A stretch of 58,504 nt of DNA from an uncultured Roseovarius sp. (GCF_913057115.1 NZ_CAJXNN010000024.1:1-58504), one strand, 5' to 3'. Positions 9,062 through 18,385 are shown, counted from the stretch's first letter. Numbers and translations: made by a program. Notes: generated by a model from the letters alone, not told the origin.

Positions 9062-9352
9062 TCAGGTCTTCCTCACAGGGTAAGCCCGTTCAATACGACA
9101 TCGGCTGTATCCGGCATCCGCCGAAAAACAGACGTCAGGCGCAAAGAAAACCATCCCCAGGCGGCAGCATGGGCAAATGGATATCAGGCGATCATCTACA
9201 TATGTGACAGATATATAACACAAAATGCCCCCTTTCGGAAGTGGTGGCATTCGCAGTATGTATTTATACCTTTTAACTCAAAGGCTTACACGCGATTCCT
9301 CGGGCGCGATTGGTCATAAAACCTGCCCAAATTCCGAATCGCCCGATTGGTC

Positions 9353-9691
9353 TCAGCCACCCTCGCCGGGTTTCTCCGAGAAATACTTGTCCAGTTTCCC
9401 GGTTTCGCCATCGCGCTCTTCGGCCTGGGGCAGTTCATCCTTCTTGGTGATGATCACCGGCCACATCTCGGAATACTTGCGGTTGAACTCCACCCATTGC
9501 TCCATGTCCGGTTCGGTATCGGGCCGGATCGCATCGGCGGGGCATTCGGGTTCACAAACCCCGCAATCAATACATTCGTCAGGGTGGATCACCAGCATGT
9601 TTTCCCCCTCGTAGAAGCAATCCACGGGGCACACCTCGACACAGTCGGTGTATTTGCACTCGATGCAGTTATCGGTCACCACATAGGTCAT
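9353..9691 (-). CDS. fdxA: 7Fe-8S type ferredoxin
   Basis: 112 aa; ATG 9691 follows a GAGAG ribosome site. It carries two ferredoxin cysteine clusters, [17 protein letters not shown] (from about residue 9) and [12 protein letters not shown] (from about 40), plus the C-terminal extension of Azotobacter FdI-type proteins, which hold one 3Fe-4S and one 4Fe-4S centre. A soluble low-potential electron carrier; its partner is unknown. It follows hslR and the helicase on the same strand with a 51-base gap. This order is, to my recollection, common in Rhodobacteraceae. Confidence 0.92.
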   Translation of the reverse strand: MTYVVTDNCIECKYTDCVEVCPVDCFYEGENMLVIHPDECIDCGVCEPECPADAIRPDTEPDMEQWVEFNRKYSEMWPVIITKKDELPQAEERDGETGKLDKYFSEKPGEGG

Positions 9692-9742
9692 GTCGGTCTC
9701 TCATTCTGGCGCGTTTCGCTTGACCTAATCCAGCGGCGCGGA

Positions 9743-10126
9743 TCAATCAAGCGTATCCGGGCGATTGAGATCGAGTTTGCGACGATCCCGCTTGGTAGGC
9801 CGCCCTTTTCCCTCATATTTCGGCGCCGGCGCACCGCTGTCCTTCGGCGCAGGCGGTGGGCTCAGGTCGTCATAAAGCGCCTGCGCTTCGGGCGCGGGGC
9901 CGCGCCGGTCGCCCACCTCCACAATCCGCACAACCCGGACCTGACGCGCCTGTGTAAAGGTCAGAACATCCCCGGGCCCGACGCTATGGGCGGGCTTGGC
10001 CACCTTTTCGGAATTGACCCGCACGTGGCCTGCCGACACCTGCTTGGCCGACAGGCCGCGCGTCTTGAAAAAACGCGCGTACCACAGCCATTTGTCCAGA
10101 CGGATCTTGCCCGGCTGATCGGCCAA
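9743..10126 (-). CDS. hslR: Hsp15-like RNA-binding S4 domain protein (TTG start)
   Basis: 127 aa. The S4 domain is clear: IRLDKWLWYARFFKTRGLSAKQV, then HVRVNSEKVAKPAHSVGPGDVLTF. Hsp15 relatives bind stalled 50S subunits carrying nascent chains. The C-terminal 45 residues are basic and disordered. The frame is continuous with the helicase: TAA ends the helicase, and four codons later the only possible initiator before the S4 domain is TTG at 10126. The start is therefore unusual, and translation probably depends on ribosomes finishing the helicase. Confidence 0.85.
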   Translation of the reverse strand: MADQPGKIRLDKWLWYARFFKTRGLSAKQVSAGHVRVNSEKVAKPAHSVGPGDVLTFTQARQVRVVRIVEVGDRRGPAPEAQALYDDLSPPPAPKDSGAPAPKYEGKGRPTKRDRRKLDLNRPDTLD

Positions 10127-10135
10127 ACCCGGGGG

Positions 10136-12976
10136 TTACCCCTTGTCCTTGAGCCCCATGAGGGCTGCGGCAAAGGGGTTGTCGGGGTCGATCTTGTCTT
10201 TTTTCTGCGGCTTGGAGGAAAAGCTCTTCGGCCCCTGCTCGCGCTTGGGCTTGGGTTTGCCCTTGCCGCGCGGCTTGCCGGCGGGTTTCTCACCCCGCGG
10301 TTTGCCACGCCCTTCGTTGCGCGCACGGCCGCCGCGCCCGGCCCAGGTGAAGGTATAAAACACTTCAATCTCGGGGTCGGCAGGTTCAGCGGATGGCGTT
10401 TCCCCCGGAAGCACCTCGCCTTCCGTGGCCTCGGGCACATCGGCCGGCACTTCGGCTGTCTCGGGCGCATCGGCGGCAACCGGCGCTTCTCCTGCATCGG
10501 GGATCGCTTCGGCCTGGTCCTCGGCGGTGGCCTCGGATGCGCCGCCACCTTCGGTCTGCGCCGGTCCTTCGGTCATGGCCTGATCCACCGGCTTCACCTT
10601 CTCGCGCTCACCGCGCTCGGCCTTGTAGCCAAGGCCCTGCATCAGGTCGGCGAATTGCTCCAGCGTCATGCCAGTGATCGACAGCATATCCGCCTTGGCC
10701 TCGAAACCGCCGCGGCTATCCTCGGCGCGCAGCATATCGGCCAGACGTTCCAGCATGTCGATCCGAATGGCCCGCTCACCCGCCGCACGATAACCCGACA
10801 TCGCGTGATAGCCGCGCGGATGCGCCGTACCCGCAGGGACGGTGACCAAACCGGGCGGCGGCGCTTCGGGGAATTCCTCCAAGCCTTGGGCCAGCGACCA
10901 CAGTACAAGGCGCAAGCGCGTCGGCGCGGGCTTGAGCAGCAAGGGCATGAAAATCGTGAACTGGCCAAAGCGCACACCGTGCTTGCGCAGCGCGCCACGG
11001 GCGTCCTGATCCAGCGCCTTGACTTCCTCGGCCACCTCGCCGCGCGGGATGATCCCGAGGTTTTCCACCAAACGGAACCCGAAACCACGCGCCAGCCCGC
11101 TCAATGCCTCGTCGCGCTGAATGTTCAGTAGCGGCTCGAACAAAGTGGCCACCTTGCGGTCAATGAAATGCTGCAAGCGGCGCTGCACCTTTTGGGCCAC
11201 GTCCTCGCCCGCCGCTTCATCGACAAAGGCCTGCGCCTGCGGCTTCATCGGGTCGGCCCCGGCCACCAGCTTGCCCACGGCCTGCTCGCCCCACATCAAC
11301 CCGCCTTGTTCGGTAAAGTCGATCTCGGTATCGGGCGCGTTGTAAAAACGATCCGCTTTCAAATGAAACTGCGGCGCAAGCGCCTGCAAACTGGCCTGCG
11401 AGATGGCTTTCGCCTCCTGTCCCGCTGCCGCTTTATCCTGAATAAAGCGGAACCCTTCCAGACGCCCGACGAATTCGCCCTCGACCGTCACTTCACCTTT
11501 GTCGTTCACTTCGGCCACCATGGCCTCCTTCTGCTTGAGCCGGCGCAAAAGCACGGATGTGCGCCGGTCCACAAATCTTTGGGTCAAACGCTCGTGCAGC
11601 GCGTCCGACAGGCGGTCTTCTACCGCGCGTGTTGCGCCGCGCCAATGCAATTCGTCATCGACCCAACCCTTTCGTTGCGCAACATAGGTCCATGTGCGGA
11701 TATACGATAGACGTTTCGACAATGTGTCGATGTCGCCATCGGTGCGGTCAATGCGTTTCACTTGCCGCGCCAGCCAGTCATCGGGCACCCGGCCCCGTTC
11801 ATGCAGATCGCTGTAAATGGTCTCCAGAAGCCCCGCGTGTTCCACATGGCTGATGCCGCGGAAATCAGGGATTCGGCAGACGTCCCAAAGCAGACGCACG
11901 GAGGCACCGTCACTGGCCCTTGCGCGCACCTCGGCCTGTTCGGCAAGGGTTCGCAGCGCGCGCAGGTCATCGGCCTCCCGCGCCCGGACCAGCCACTCGC
12001 CCTCGGGCTTGGCCTCGAGCGAGGCAATCAGCGCCTCCACCTTGCCAAACGACAGCTTGGGATTGCGCCATTCCAGCTTGCGAATGGGCGCAAAGCGGTG
12101 GTCCATGATGGCCTGCGCCACCTCGTCGGGCAGCTCGGGCGCCTCGCCCGTCACACCGAAAGTGCCATGGCTCATGCCCCGGCCTGCGCGCCCAGCGATC
12201 TGCGCCAACTCATTGGGGGCCAGCGCCCGCATCCGCCGCCCGTCAAACTTCGACAGCGATGAAAACGCAACGTGGTCAATGTCCAGATTGAGGCCCATGC
12301 CAATGGCATCGGTGGCCACCAGATAATCCACATCGCCATTCTGATACAGATCGACCTGCGCGTTGCGGGTGCGTGGGGAAAGTGCCCCCATAACCACCGC
12401 CGCGCCGCCTTTTTGACGGCGCAACAACTCGGCAATGGAATATACATTATCAACCGAAAACCCCACGATGGCGCTTCTTGGCGGCATCTTACTTATCTTT
12501 TTCGAACCTGCATAGGAGAGTTGCGACATCCGCTCCCGACTCAGGAATTCCACCCCCGGCACCAGCGCCGCAATCGCCCCGCGCATGGTGTGGCTACCCA
12601 AAAACTGCGTCTCGCGCAGCCCCCGGGCGCGCAACAAGCGGTCGGTAAAGACATGCCCGCGCTCCGGGTCGGCGCAAAGCTGGATTTCATCAATCGCCAC
12701 GAAATCCGCGCCCAAGCCCTCGGGCATCGCCTCGACGGTGCAGACCCAGTATTGCGCCCGCTCCGGCACGATCCGTTCCTCGCCAGTGACAAGCGCCACC
12801 ACCGACGGGCCACGGGCCGCAACGATCCGGTCATAGACCTCGCGCGCCAGAAGACGCAGCGGCAGGCCAATGACCCCGGTGCGATAGCCCAGCATCCGCT
12901 CGATCGCGAAATGCGTCTTGCCGGTGTTCGTGGGGCCCAGAACCGCCAAGGTTCTGGACTGCGCGGCCATGGACAT
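10136..12976 (-). CDS. SUV3-like superfamily 2 RNA helicase
   Basis: 946 aa; ATG 12976 lies 8 bases after GGGAG. Motif I GPTNTGKT is at about residues 14-21, DEIQ (motif II) near 96, and the QIAGRAGRG motif VI near 260. The central region matches mitochondrial SUV3/degradosome helicases, of which alphaproteobacteria carry the bacterial form. The last 160 residues are Ala/Glu-rich, then a Lys/Arg/Gly-rich basic tail suited to RNA binding. Expected role: 3'-5' RNA unwinding in RNA turnover or ribosome maintenance. It is followed directly by hslR in the same frame, suggesting a shared RNA/ribosome function. Confidence 0.92.
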   Translation of the reverse strand: MSMAAQSRTLAVLGPTNTGKTHFAIERMLGYRTGVIGLPLRLLAREVYDRIVAARGPSVVALVTGEERIVPERAQYWVCTVEAMPEGLGADFVAIDEIQLCADPERGHVFTDRLLRARGLRETQFLGSHTMRGAIAALVPGVEFLSRERMSQLSYAGSKKISKMPPRSAIVGFSVDNVYSIAELLRRQKGGAAVVMGALSPRTRNAQVDLYQNGDVDYLVATDAIGMGLNLDIDHVAFSSLSKFDGRRMRALAPNELAQIAGRAGRGMSHGTFGVTGEAPELPDEVAQAIMDHRFAPIRKLEWRNPKLSFGKVEALIASLEAKPEGEWLVRAREADDLRALRTLAEQAEVRARASDGASVRLLWDVCRIPDFRGISHVEHAGLLETIYSDLHERGRVPDDWLARQVKRIDRTDGDIDTLSKRLSYIRTWTYVAQRKGWVDDELHWRGATRAVEDRLSDALHERLTQRFVDRRTSVLLRRLKQKEAMVAEVNDKGEVTVEGEFVGRLEGFRFIQDKAAAGQEAKAISQASLQALAPQFHLKADRFYNAPDTEIDFTEQGGLMWGEQAVGKLVAGADPMKPQAQAFVDEAAGEDVAQKVQRRLQHFIDRKVATLFEPLLNIQRDEALSGLARGFGFRLVENLGIIPRGEVAEEVKALDQDARGALRKHGVRFGQFTIFMPLLLKPAPTRLRLVLWSLAQGLEEFPEAPPPGLVTVPAGTAHPRGYHAMSGYRAAGERAIRIDMLERLADMLRAEDSRGGFEAKADMLSITGMTLEQFADLMQGLGYKAERGEREKVKPVDQAMTEGPAQTEGGGASEATAEDQAEAIPDAGEAPVAADAPETAEVPADVPEATEGEVLPGETPSAEPADPEIEVFYTFTWAGRGGRARNEGRGKPRGEKPAGKPRGKGKPKPKREQGPKSFSSKPQKKDKIDPDNPFAAALMGLKDKG

Positions 12977-12996
12977 CGGCCCAACTCCCTCAGTTG

Positions 12997-13560
12997 TCAG
13001 AGATCCGCGCCGCCAACCTCGCGGGCCACACGCTCCAGCGCCTTGGTTACGTCCTCGGACTGCGGATGTATAGCCGCCGAGCGTTGAAAGGCCTCAAGGG
13101 CCAGATCATCGTGGCCCACCTGCTCCAGAACCGAGCCCAAACTAAACATCGCGTTGAAGTTATGCGGGTTGAGCGCCAAGGCACGGGCCAGATCATCCAA
13201 GGCGGGGCCGAACAGATCGACATTGGCGAAGGCAATCGCCCGCAGATGCCAGCCCTCGGCGAATTCCGGCGCATGATCGGTCAGCGCGGTCAGATGTTCG
13301 ATCGCGTGCCGCGAATCACCGCTCTCCAAAGCCTCTCGCCCACGCTTGAGCAGCAAGTCCATCGCCGGAGACCCGGTTTTCGACCACTCATGCTCGATTT
13401 CGCGGGCCAGGCGGCGGGCCTCCTTCGGCTCCGCCTCGGGCAGTTGCTCCAACATCTCCATCGCGCGATTACCGTTCTCCGCCGCCAAAGGTAGGGAAAA
13501 CGCGACTACAACGGAAAGTGCCGCCACGATATGGTTGAGAATGCGGTGTCCTATGCCCAT
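12997..13560 (-). CDS. Exported TPR-repeat protein
   Basis: 187 aa from ATG 13560. This start gives a clean signal peptide (MGIGHRILNHIVAALSVVVA...LAAE); upstream starts would bury it. Two or three TPR motifs occupy about residues 75-175 (for example AEGWHLRAIAFANVDLFGPALDDLARALALNP). It is probably periplasmic and binds an unknown protein. It lies 20 bases upstream of the helicase on the same strand, so they may be co-transcribed. The ribosome site for this start is weak, which leaves the exact start open. Confidence 0.75.
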   Translation of the reverse strand: MGIGHRILNHIVAALSVVVAFSLPLAAENGNRAMEMLEQLPEAEPKEARRLAREIEHEWSKTGSPAMDLLLKRGREALESGDSRHAIEHLTALTDHAPEFAEGWHLRAIAFANVDLFGPALDDLARALALNPHNFNAMFSLGSVLEQVGHDDLALEAFQRSAAIHPQSEDVTKALERVAREVGGADL

Positions 13561-13632
13561 AGATACAGAATGTAGCGAACTGGCCGCCGAGTCAAAGACC
13601 CGGGCCATCAATTATTCCTGAGGAGTACCGCC

Positions 13633-13920
13633 ATGAGTGATGTCATCAACACAGCCGTCGCCGCCCTGAACGATAAAATGTCGGGCGGATTCGACGGCAC
13701 CGCAAAGTTCATGATCGAAGGCGAAGGCGCCATCATGATCGACGGCGACGGCGCGCGCGCCGCCGATGACGAGGCCGATGTCACACTCACCGCTGATGCA
13801 GATACCTTCCAATCCATCCTCGAAGGCGATCTTGACCCGACAGCGGCCTTCATGTCCGGCAAACTGGCCGTGGATGGCGATATGGGCATGGCCATGAAGC
13901 TGGGCAGCGTTCTGGGCTGA
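13633..13920 (+). CDS. SCP2 sterol-binding domain protein
   Basis: 95 aa; ATG 13633 follows GAGGAG. The whole protein is one SCP2 domain (F.IEGEGAIMIDGDGA...ADVTLTADADTFQSILEGDLDPTAAFMSGKLAVDGD), a small hydrophobic-ligand-binding fold. Substrates in bacteria are rarely known; lipids or acyl-CoA are plausible. Its TGA overlaps the ATG of the lysophospholipase gene (TGATG at 13918-13922). The two are translationally coupled and may share a lipid role. Confidence 0.88.
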   Translation: MSDVINTAVAALNDKMSGGFDGTAKFMIEGEGAIMIDGDGARAADDEADVTLTADADTFQSILEGDLDPTAAFMSGKLAVDGDMGMAMKLGSVLG

Positions 13921-14909
13921 TGGAAAACGCGCCCTTCCACGCCGATGTGGCCGACGGGCCAGAGGGTGGCCGCGCCTTTTGGCTGCGGGCAGCGGATGGG
14001 GTGCGCCTTCGTATCGGGCTCTGGACACCCGAAGGCGCGGACAAGGGGACGGTCTTTCTGTTCCCCGGCCGCACCGAATATGTCGAAAAATATGGCCGCG
14101 CGGCGCGGGATTTCGCCACGCGCGGCTATGCCACCCTCGTGGTGGACTGGCGCGGCCAAGGCTTGGCCGACCGCTTGCTTGACGACAGCATGTCGGGCCA
14201 CGTCAATGTCTTCAGCGATTACCAGAAAGACGTCGAGGCAGTGGTTCAGGCGCTGGACCAGCTCGATCTGCCCAAGCCGCTTCACCTTTTGGGGCACTCC
14301 ATGGGGGGCTGCATCGGGTTGCGCGCTGCGATGAACGGCCTGCCTGTGGCCTCCTGCAGTTTCACCGGCCCGATGTGGGGCATTCGCATCGCATCCCCCC
14401 TGCGCCCGGTGGCATGGTCTCTGAGCTGGGGCAGCCGACAAATGGGGCTTTGCCACCTCTACGCACCGGGCACGAAATCAGACACCTACGTTCTGGTCGA
14501 CCCCTTCGAGGCCAACAAGCTGACCTGCGACCGCGACATGTATCAGTACATGATAGATCAGGCGCAGGCGCATCCCGAACTCACCCTCGGCGGTCCCAGT
14601 CTGCGCTGGCTGCACGAGGCCCTGCGTGAAACGCTTGCCTTGTCGCGCCTGCCCTCGCCCCGACTGCCATGCCTGACGCTTCTGGGCACCGAGGAGGATA
14701 TCGTCGACATCCCGCGCATCCGCTCGCGCATGGCCCTATGGCCCGGCGGCCATCTGGAAGAAATCGACGGTGGCCGCCACGAGGTGATGATGGATACCCC
14801 CGAGATGCGCAAGCGCGTCTTCGACATGCTGGCGGCGCATTATGACAGCGCCGCGAAGGGGTTCAGGAATCCCGCGTCACCGGCAACCGCTGTCGCCCAA
14901 GGCGGCTGA
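13920..14909 (+). CDS. pldB: Alpha/beta hydrolase, lysophospholipase L2-like
   Basis: 329 aa, starting inside the stop codon of the SCP2 gene. Serine-hydrolase elbow GHSMGG at about residues 123-128, catalytic Asp candidate in GTEEDIVD and His in DGGRHEVMMD near residue 286, as in PldB/monoacylglycerol-lipase proteins (Hydrolase_4). Expected to hydrolyse lysophospholipids or monoacylglycerols; cytoplasmic or membrane-peripheral, with no signal peptide. The last 47 bases overlap the 3' end of the convergent FAH gene. The symbol is by family resemblance only. Confidence 0.8.
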   Translation: MENAPFHADVADGPEGGRAFWLRAADGVRLRIGLWTPEGADKGTVFLFPGRTEYVEKYGRAARDFATRGYATLVVDWRGQGLADRLLDDSMSGHVNVFSDYQKDVEAVVQALDQLDLPKPLHLLGHSMGGCIGLRAAMNGLPVASCSFTGPMWGIRIASPLRPVAWSLSWGSRQMGLCHLYAPGTKSDTYVLVDPFEANKLTCDRDMYQYMIDQAQAHPELTLGGPSLRWLHEALRETLALSRLPSPRLPCLTLLGTEEDIVDIPRIRSRMALWPGGHLEEIDGGRHEVMMDTPEMRKRVFDMLAAHYDSAAKGFRNPASPATAVAQGG

Positions 14910-15693
14910 TTTCCAGTTCCATCACGTCACCGTCCTTCAGGTAACGGGGCGGTTTCATCCCCATCCCCACACCCGGCGGCGTGCCGGTGGCGATCACATC
15001 GCCCGGTTGCAGGCTCATCACCTCGCTCAGATGCGCGATGATCTGCGCCACGGTGAAATTCATCGTCGCAGTGTTGCCGGTCTGCATCCGCTCGCCATTC
15101 ACCTCCAGCGACAGGTCAAGGTCTTGCGGGTCGCCCACCTCGTCGGGCGTCACCAGCCAAGGCCCGACCGGCCCAAAGGTGTCGCAGCTTTTGCCCTTGG
15201 TCCATTGGCCCGACATCTTGGCCTGAAAATGCCGTTCCGAGACATCGTTGACGATGCAATAGCCCGCGACATGGTCCAAGGCCTCGGCCTCGGTGACATA
15301 TTTCACCGGCTTGCCGATCACCACGCCAAGCTCCACCTCCCAATCGGTCTCTTCCGATCCGCGCGGCATCCGCACCGTGTCATAGGCCCCGATAATGGAC
15401 GAGGTCGCCTTCATGAACACGACCGGATGGGTCGGCAGTTCCATGTTCATCTCGGCGGCATGGTCGGTGTAATTGAGCCCGATCGCCACCAGCTTGCCGA
15501 TATTGCCCACCGGCGGGCCAAGCCGTGGCTCTCCTTCGACCAGCGGCAGACCCTCGGGGTCGACACCAGGCAGTTTACCAAGGATCGCCCCCGCCAGATC
15601 AGGCACCACGCCCGAAAGATCGCGCAGGCGCCCTGCGCTGTCGATCATCCCGGGCTTTTCCTGCCCCGGCTCTCCGTAACGCACGAATTTCAT
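14863..15693 (-). CDS. Fumarylacetoacetate hydrolase family protein
   Basis: 276 aa; ATG 15693. C-terminal FAH domain with metal-binding pattern: LNYTDHAAEM, the Glu pair in DWEVELGVVIG, and RHFQ......KSCDTFGPVGPWLVT. The arrangement is that of the 2-hydroxyhepta-2,4-diene-1,7-dioate isomerase / diketo-deoxy-fuconate hydrolase / ureidoglycolate-lyase-like subgroup. It probably cleaves a C-C bond of a beta-diketo acid using Mg2+; substrate unknown. It converges with pldB and overlaps it by 47 bases, so one RNA is antisense to the other at the 3' ends. Confidence 0.88.
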   Translation of the reverse strand: MKFVRYGEPGQEKPGMIDSAGRLRDLSGVVPDLAGAILGKLPGVDPEGLPLVEGEPRLGPPVGNIGKLVAIGLNYTDHAAEMNMELPTHPVVFMKATSSIIGAYDTVRMPRGSEETDWEVELGVVIGKPVKYVTEAEALDHVAGYCIVNDVSERHFQAKMSGQWTKGKSCDTFGPVGPWLVTPDEVGDPQDLDLSLEVNGERMQTGNTATMNFTVAQIIAHLSEVMSLQPGDVIATGTPPGVGMGMKPPRYLKDGDVMELEISRLGRQRLPVTRDS

Positions 15694-15794
15694 CTCTGTC
15701 CCCTATCCGGCATTGGAATTGATCGCAGGATAACCGCAGGTCTTGGCAGTGCAAGGGGCTGGCATCCATTGCGCTTGGCCCTATCCTTTTGCGC

Positions 15795-16796
15795 ATGGTT
15801 CTGGAGTTCAAACCCCAAGGTATCTACTGCCCCGCCGGTGATTTTTTCATCGACCCGTGGCAGCCCGTTGATCGGGCGTTGATCACCCATGGCCACGCCG
15901 ACCACGCCCGCCCCGGCCATACCCGATACCTTGCCACCCATGCCGCAGGCCCGGTGATGCGCCACCGTCTGGGTGAAATCACCTTGGACGGTATGGCCTA
16001 TGGCGAAACCCGGCAAATCGGGGAGGCCAAGGTCTCCTTCCACCCCGCAGGCCACGTCCCCGGCTCAGCGCAAATCCGGGTTGAGGTGGGCGGTGAGGTC
16101 TGGGTGGTTTCGGGCGACTACAAGACCGCGCCGGACCGATTGTGCGCAGCCTTCGAGCCAATCAAATGCCACAGCTTCATAACCGAATGTACCTTCGGCC
16201 TGCCTGTCTTTACCTGGCCCTCCGAAGATCAAATCGCGCAGGAGATCAACACCTGGTGGGCAGCCAACTCCGCACAAGGTCGCTTCTCCCTTCTAGGGGC
16301 CTACTCCCTTGGCAAGGCTCAGCGTGTGCTGTCGCTGCTCGATCCTTCCATCGGCCCGATCCTCACCCATGGCGCGGTGGAAAACACCAATGCCGTGCTG
16401 CGCGGCCAAGGCCTGCCCCTGCCCGAGACAATTCACGTTACCCCCGACCTGCACCCCAAGGACCACCCCGGCGCGATGATCGTGGCACCCCCCGGCGCGC
16501 TTGGCTCCACATGGGCGCGGCGCTTCCGGCCCGCCGCCACCGGCTTTGCCAGCGGCTGGATGCGCCTGCGCGGGGTGCGCCGCCGCCGCGCCGCCGACCG
16601 GGGTTTTGTCATCTCGGACCACGCCGATTGGCCGGCGCTGAACGAGGCGATCAAAGCTACAAGCGCAGAAAATATATATGTAACACATGGTTACACGGAT
16701 ATCTTCGCGCGATGGCTGAACACTCAAGGCTATAACGCCCAAGTGGTCCCGACCGAGTTCACCGGCGACACGCTGGAAGAAGGGGCCGGGGCATGA
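15795..16796 (+). CDS. DNA ligase-associated exonuclease (metallo-beta-lactamase/beta-CASP fold)
   Basis: 333 aa from ATG 15795 (a TTG two codons earlier is possible). Metal site motif THGHADH at residues 31-37 and later HGAVENTN and SDHADW, as in beta-CASP nucleases of the mRNA 3'-end processing/Artemis group. It overlaps the ligase start by ATGA at 16793-16796. This pair matches the 'putative exonuclease, DNA ligase-associated' family found with an ATP-dependent ligase, Lhr-type helicase and phosphoesterase in a presumed DNA-repair module. Only these two members are in the window. Confidence 0.88.
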   Translation: MVLEFKPQGIYCPAGDFFIDPWQPVDRALITHGHADHARPGHTRYLATHAAGPVMRHRLGEITLDGMAYGETRQIGEAKVSFHPAGHVPGSAQIRVEVGGEVWVVSGDYKTAPDRLCAAFEPIKCHSFITECTFGLPVFTWPSEDQIAQEINTWWAANSAQGRFSLLGAYSLGKAQRVLSLLDPSIGPILTHGAVENTNAVLRGQGLPLPETIHVTPDLHPKDHPGAMIVAPPGALGSTWARRFRPAATGFASGWMRLRGVRRRRAADRGFVISDHADWPALNEAIKATSAENIYVTHGYTDIFARWLNTQGYNAQVVPTEFTGDTLEEGAGA

Positions 16797-18385
16797 AGCA
16801 ATTCACAGCACTTTACACCACCATCGACCAGACCACGAAAACCACCGCCAAGGTCTCCGCGCTGGCGCAGTATTTCGACACGGCCCCCGAAGACGACAAG
16901 CTCTGGACCATCGCGCTTTTCTCGGGCCGCCGCCCGCGCCGCGCGATCACCACCACCCGCCTGCGCGAATGGGCGGCCGAACGCGCGGGTATTCCCCTGT
17001 GGCTCTTTGAAGAAAGCTATCCCATCGTCGGCGATCTGGCCGAAACCATCGCCCTCGTCCTGCCCCCGCCCGAGGCGGGCCATGACGACAGCCTCACCAC
17101 ATGGATCACCCGCCTACGCGGCTTGGACAAGGCCGAGGAGGAGACCCGCAAATCCGCCGTTCTCGACGCGTGGAACAGGATGCAGGCGACCGAACGCATG
17201 GTCTTCAACAAACTGCTCACCGGCGGCTTTCGCGTCGGCGTCAGCCGCAAACTGATGACCCGCGCCTTGGCCGGGTCAACCGGCCAAGACGAGGCCGAAC
17301 TCGCCCACCGCCTGATGGGCGATTGGACCCCGGAAACCACCACATGGGCCGCGCTGATTGAGGCCCCGGATACCGGCGCACAGGCCTCCCGCCCCTACCC
17401 CTTCTGCCTTGCCTACGGGCTTGAGGACGGGCCAGAAACCTTGGGCAACCCCACCGATTGGCTGGCCGAATGGAAATGGGACGGCATCCGGGGACAGGCG
17501 ATTATCCGCGACGGCCAGCACTTCATCTGGTCGCGCGGTGAAGACCTGATGACCGACCGCTTCCCTGACCTCGCCCCGCTCTCCGATTACCTGCCGCAAG
17601 GCACCGTTCTGGATGGCGAAATCGTGGCATGGGATGGCACGGCCCCCATGCCCTTCAACGCCCTGCAAAAACGCATCGGGCGCAAGACCGTGCCGAAAAA
17701 ACTACTGCAAGAGGCGCCGGTGATCCTGCTGGCCTATGACCTGCTGGAAGACGCGGGCCACGACCTGCGGCAACAGCCCTTCAGCGCCCGCCGCGCGCGG
17801 CTTGACGCATTACTCGCTGACCTGCCCCAGAACGCCCCCCTGCGCCCCTCCGCTCCCATTGCCTTCGACACATGGGAGGGCCTCGCCGAAACCCGCGCCA
17901 AGGCTCGCGACCACCGCGCCGAGGGGCTGATGCTCAAACGCTTGGACAGCCCCTATCATACGGGCCGCAAAAAGGGTGACTGGTGGAAATGGAAGCTCGA
18001 CCCATTAACCATCGACGCGGTGATGATCTATGCCCAACAAGGCCACGGTCGCCGCGCCAACCTTTTTACCGATTTCACCTTCGCCGTGCGCCACGGAAAC
18101 GATCTTGTCCCCTTCACCAAGGCCTATTCCGGCCTCACTGATGCCGAGTTCCGCAAGATCACATCTTGGGTGCGCAAGAACACCCAACAACGCTTCGGCC
18201 CGGTGCGCCAAGTCACCCCCGAACATGTGTTCGAAATCGCGTTTGAGGGCATCCACGAAAGCCCGCGCCACAAATCCGGCGTGGCGCTGCGCTTTCCGCG
18301 CATGAAACGCTGGCGACACGACAAACCCGTGGACGAGGCCAACACCCTCGACGACCTGCACCAGATGCTGGCGCAATACGGCTAG
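16793..18385 (+). CDS. ATP-dependent DNA ligase (exonuclease-associated type)
   Basis: 530 aa. Adenylation domain with motif I EWKWDGIRG; the nucleotide-accepting Lys is residue 228. Further motifs are DGEIVAWDG (III), GLMLKR (IV) and DWWKWK (V). An N-terminal helical DNA-binding domain precedes it (residues 1-200) and an OB fold follows, as in the bacterial LigC/LigB-like single-polypeptide ligases found beside the exonuclease. It seals nicks with ATP, separate from the essential NAD-dependent LigA. Translation is coupled to the exonuclease. Its stop shares a CTAG palindrome with the convergent M24 gene. Confidence 0.92.
   Translation: MKQFTALYTTIDQTTKTTAKVSALAQYFDTAPEDDKLWTIALFSGRRPRRAITTTRLREWAAERAGIPLWLFEESYPIVGDLAETIALVLPPPEAGHDDSLTTWITRLRGLDKAEEETRKSAVLDAWNRMQATERMVFNKLLTGGFRVGVSRKLMTRALAGSTGQDEAELAHRLMGDWTPETTTWAALIEAPDTGAQASRPYPFCLAYGLEDGPETLGNPTDWLAEWKWDGIRGQAIIRDGQHFIWSRGEDLMTDRFPDLAPLSDYLPQGTVLDGEIVAWDGTAPMPFNALQKRIGRKTVPKKLLQEAPVILLAYDLLEDAGHDLRQQPFSARRARLDALLADLPQNAPLRPSAPIAFDTWEGLAETRAKARDHRAEGLMLKRLDSPYHTGRKKGDWWKWKLDPLTIDAVMIYAQQGHGRRANLFTDFTFAVRHGNDLVPFTKAYSGLTDAEFRKITSWVRKNTQQRFGPVRQVTPEHVFEIAFEGIHESPRHKSGVALRFPRMKRWRHDKPVDEANTLDDLHQMLAQYG

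Noticed and set aside
9226..9254. Hairpin upstream of carD (AATGCC...GGCATT) as a terminator
   Set aside because: Only six base pairs, an unpaired core and no T run. It lies upstream rather than downstream of the same-strand gene.
9347..11131. 594-codon plus-strand frame opposite fdxA, hslR and the helicase
   Set aside because: It spans three real minus-strand genes with good motifs; a shadow frame.
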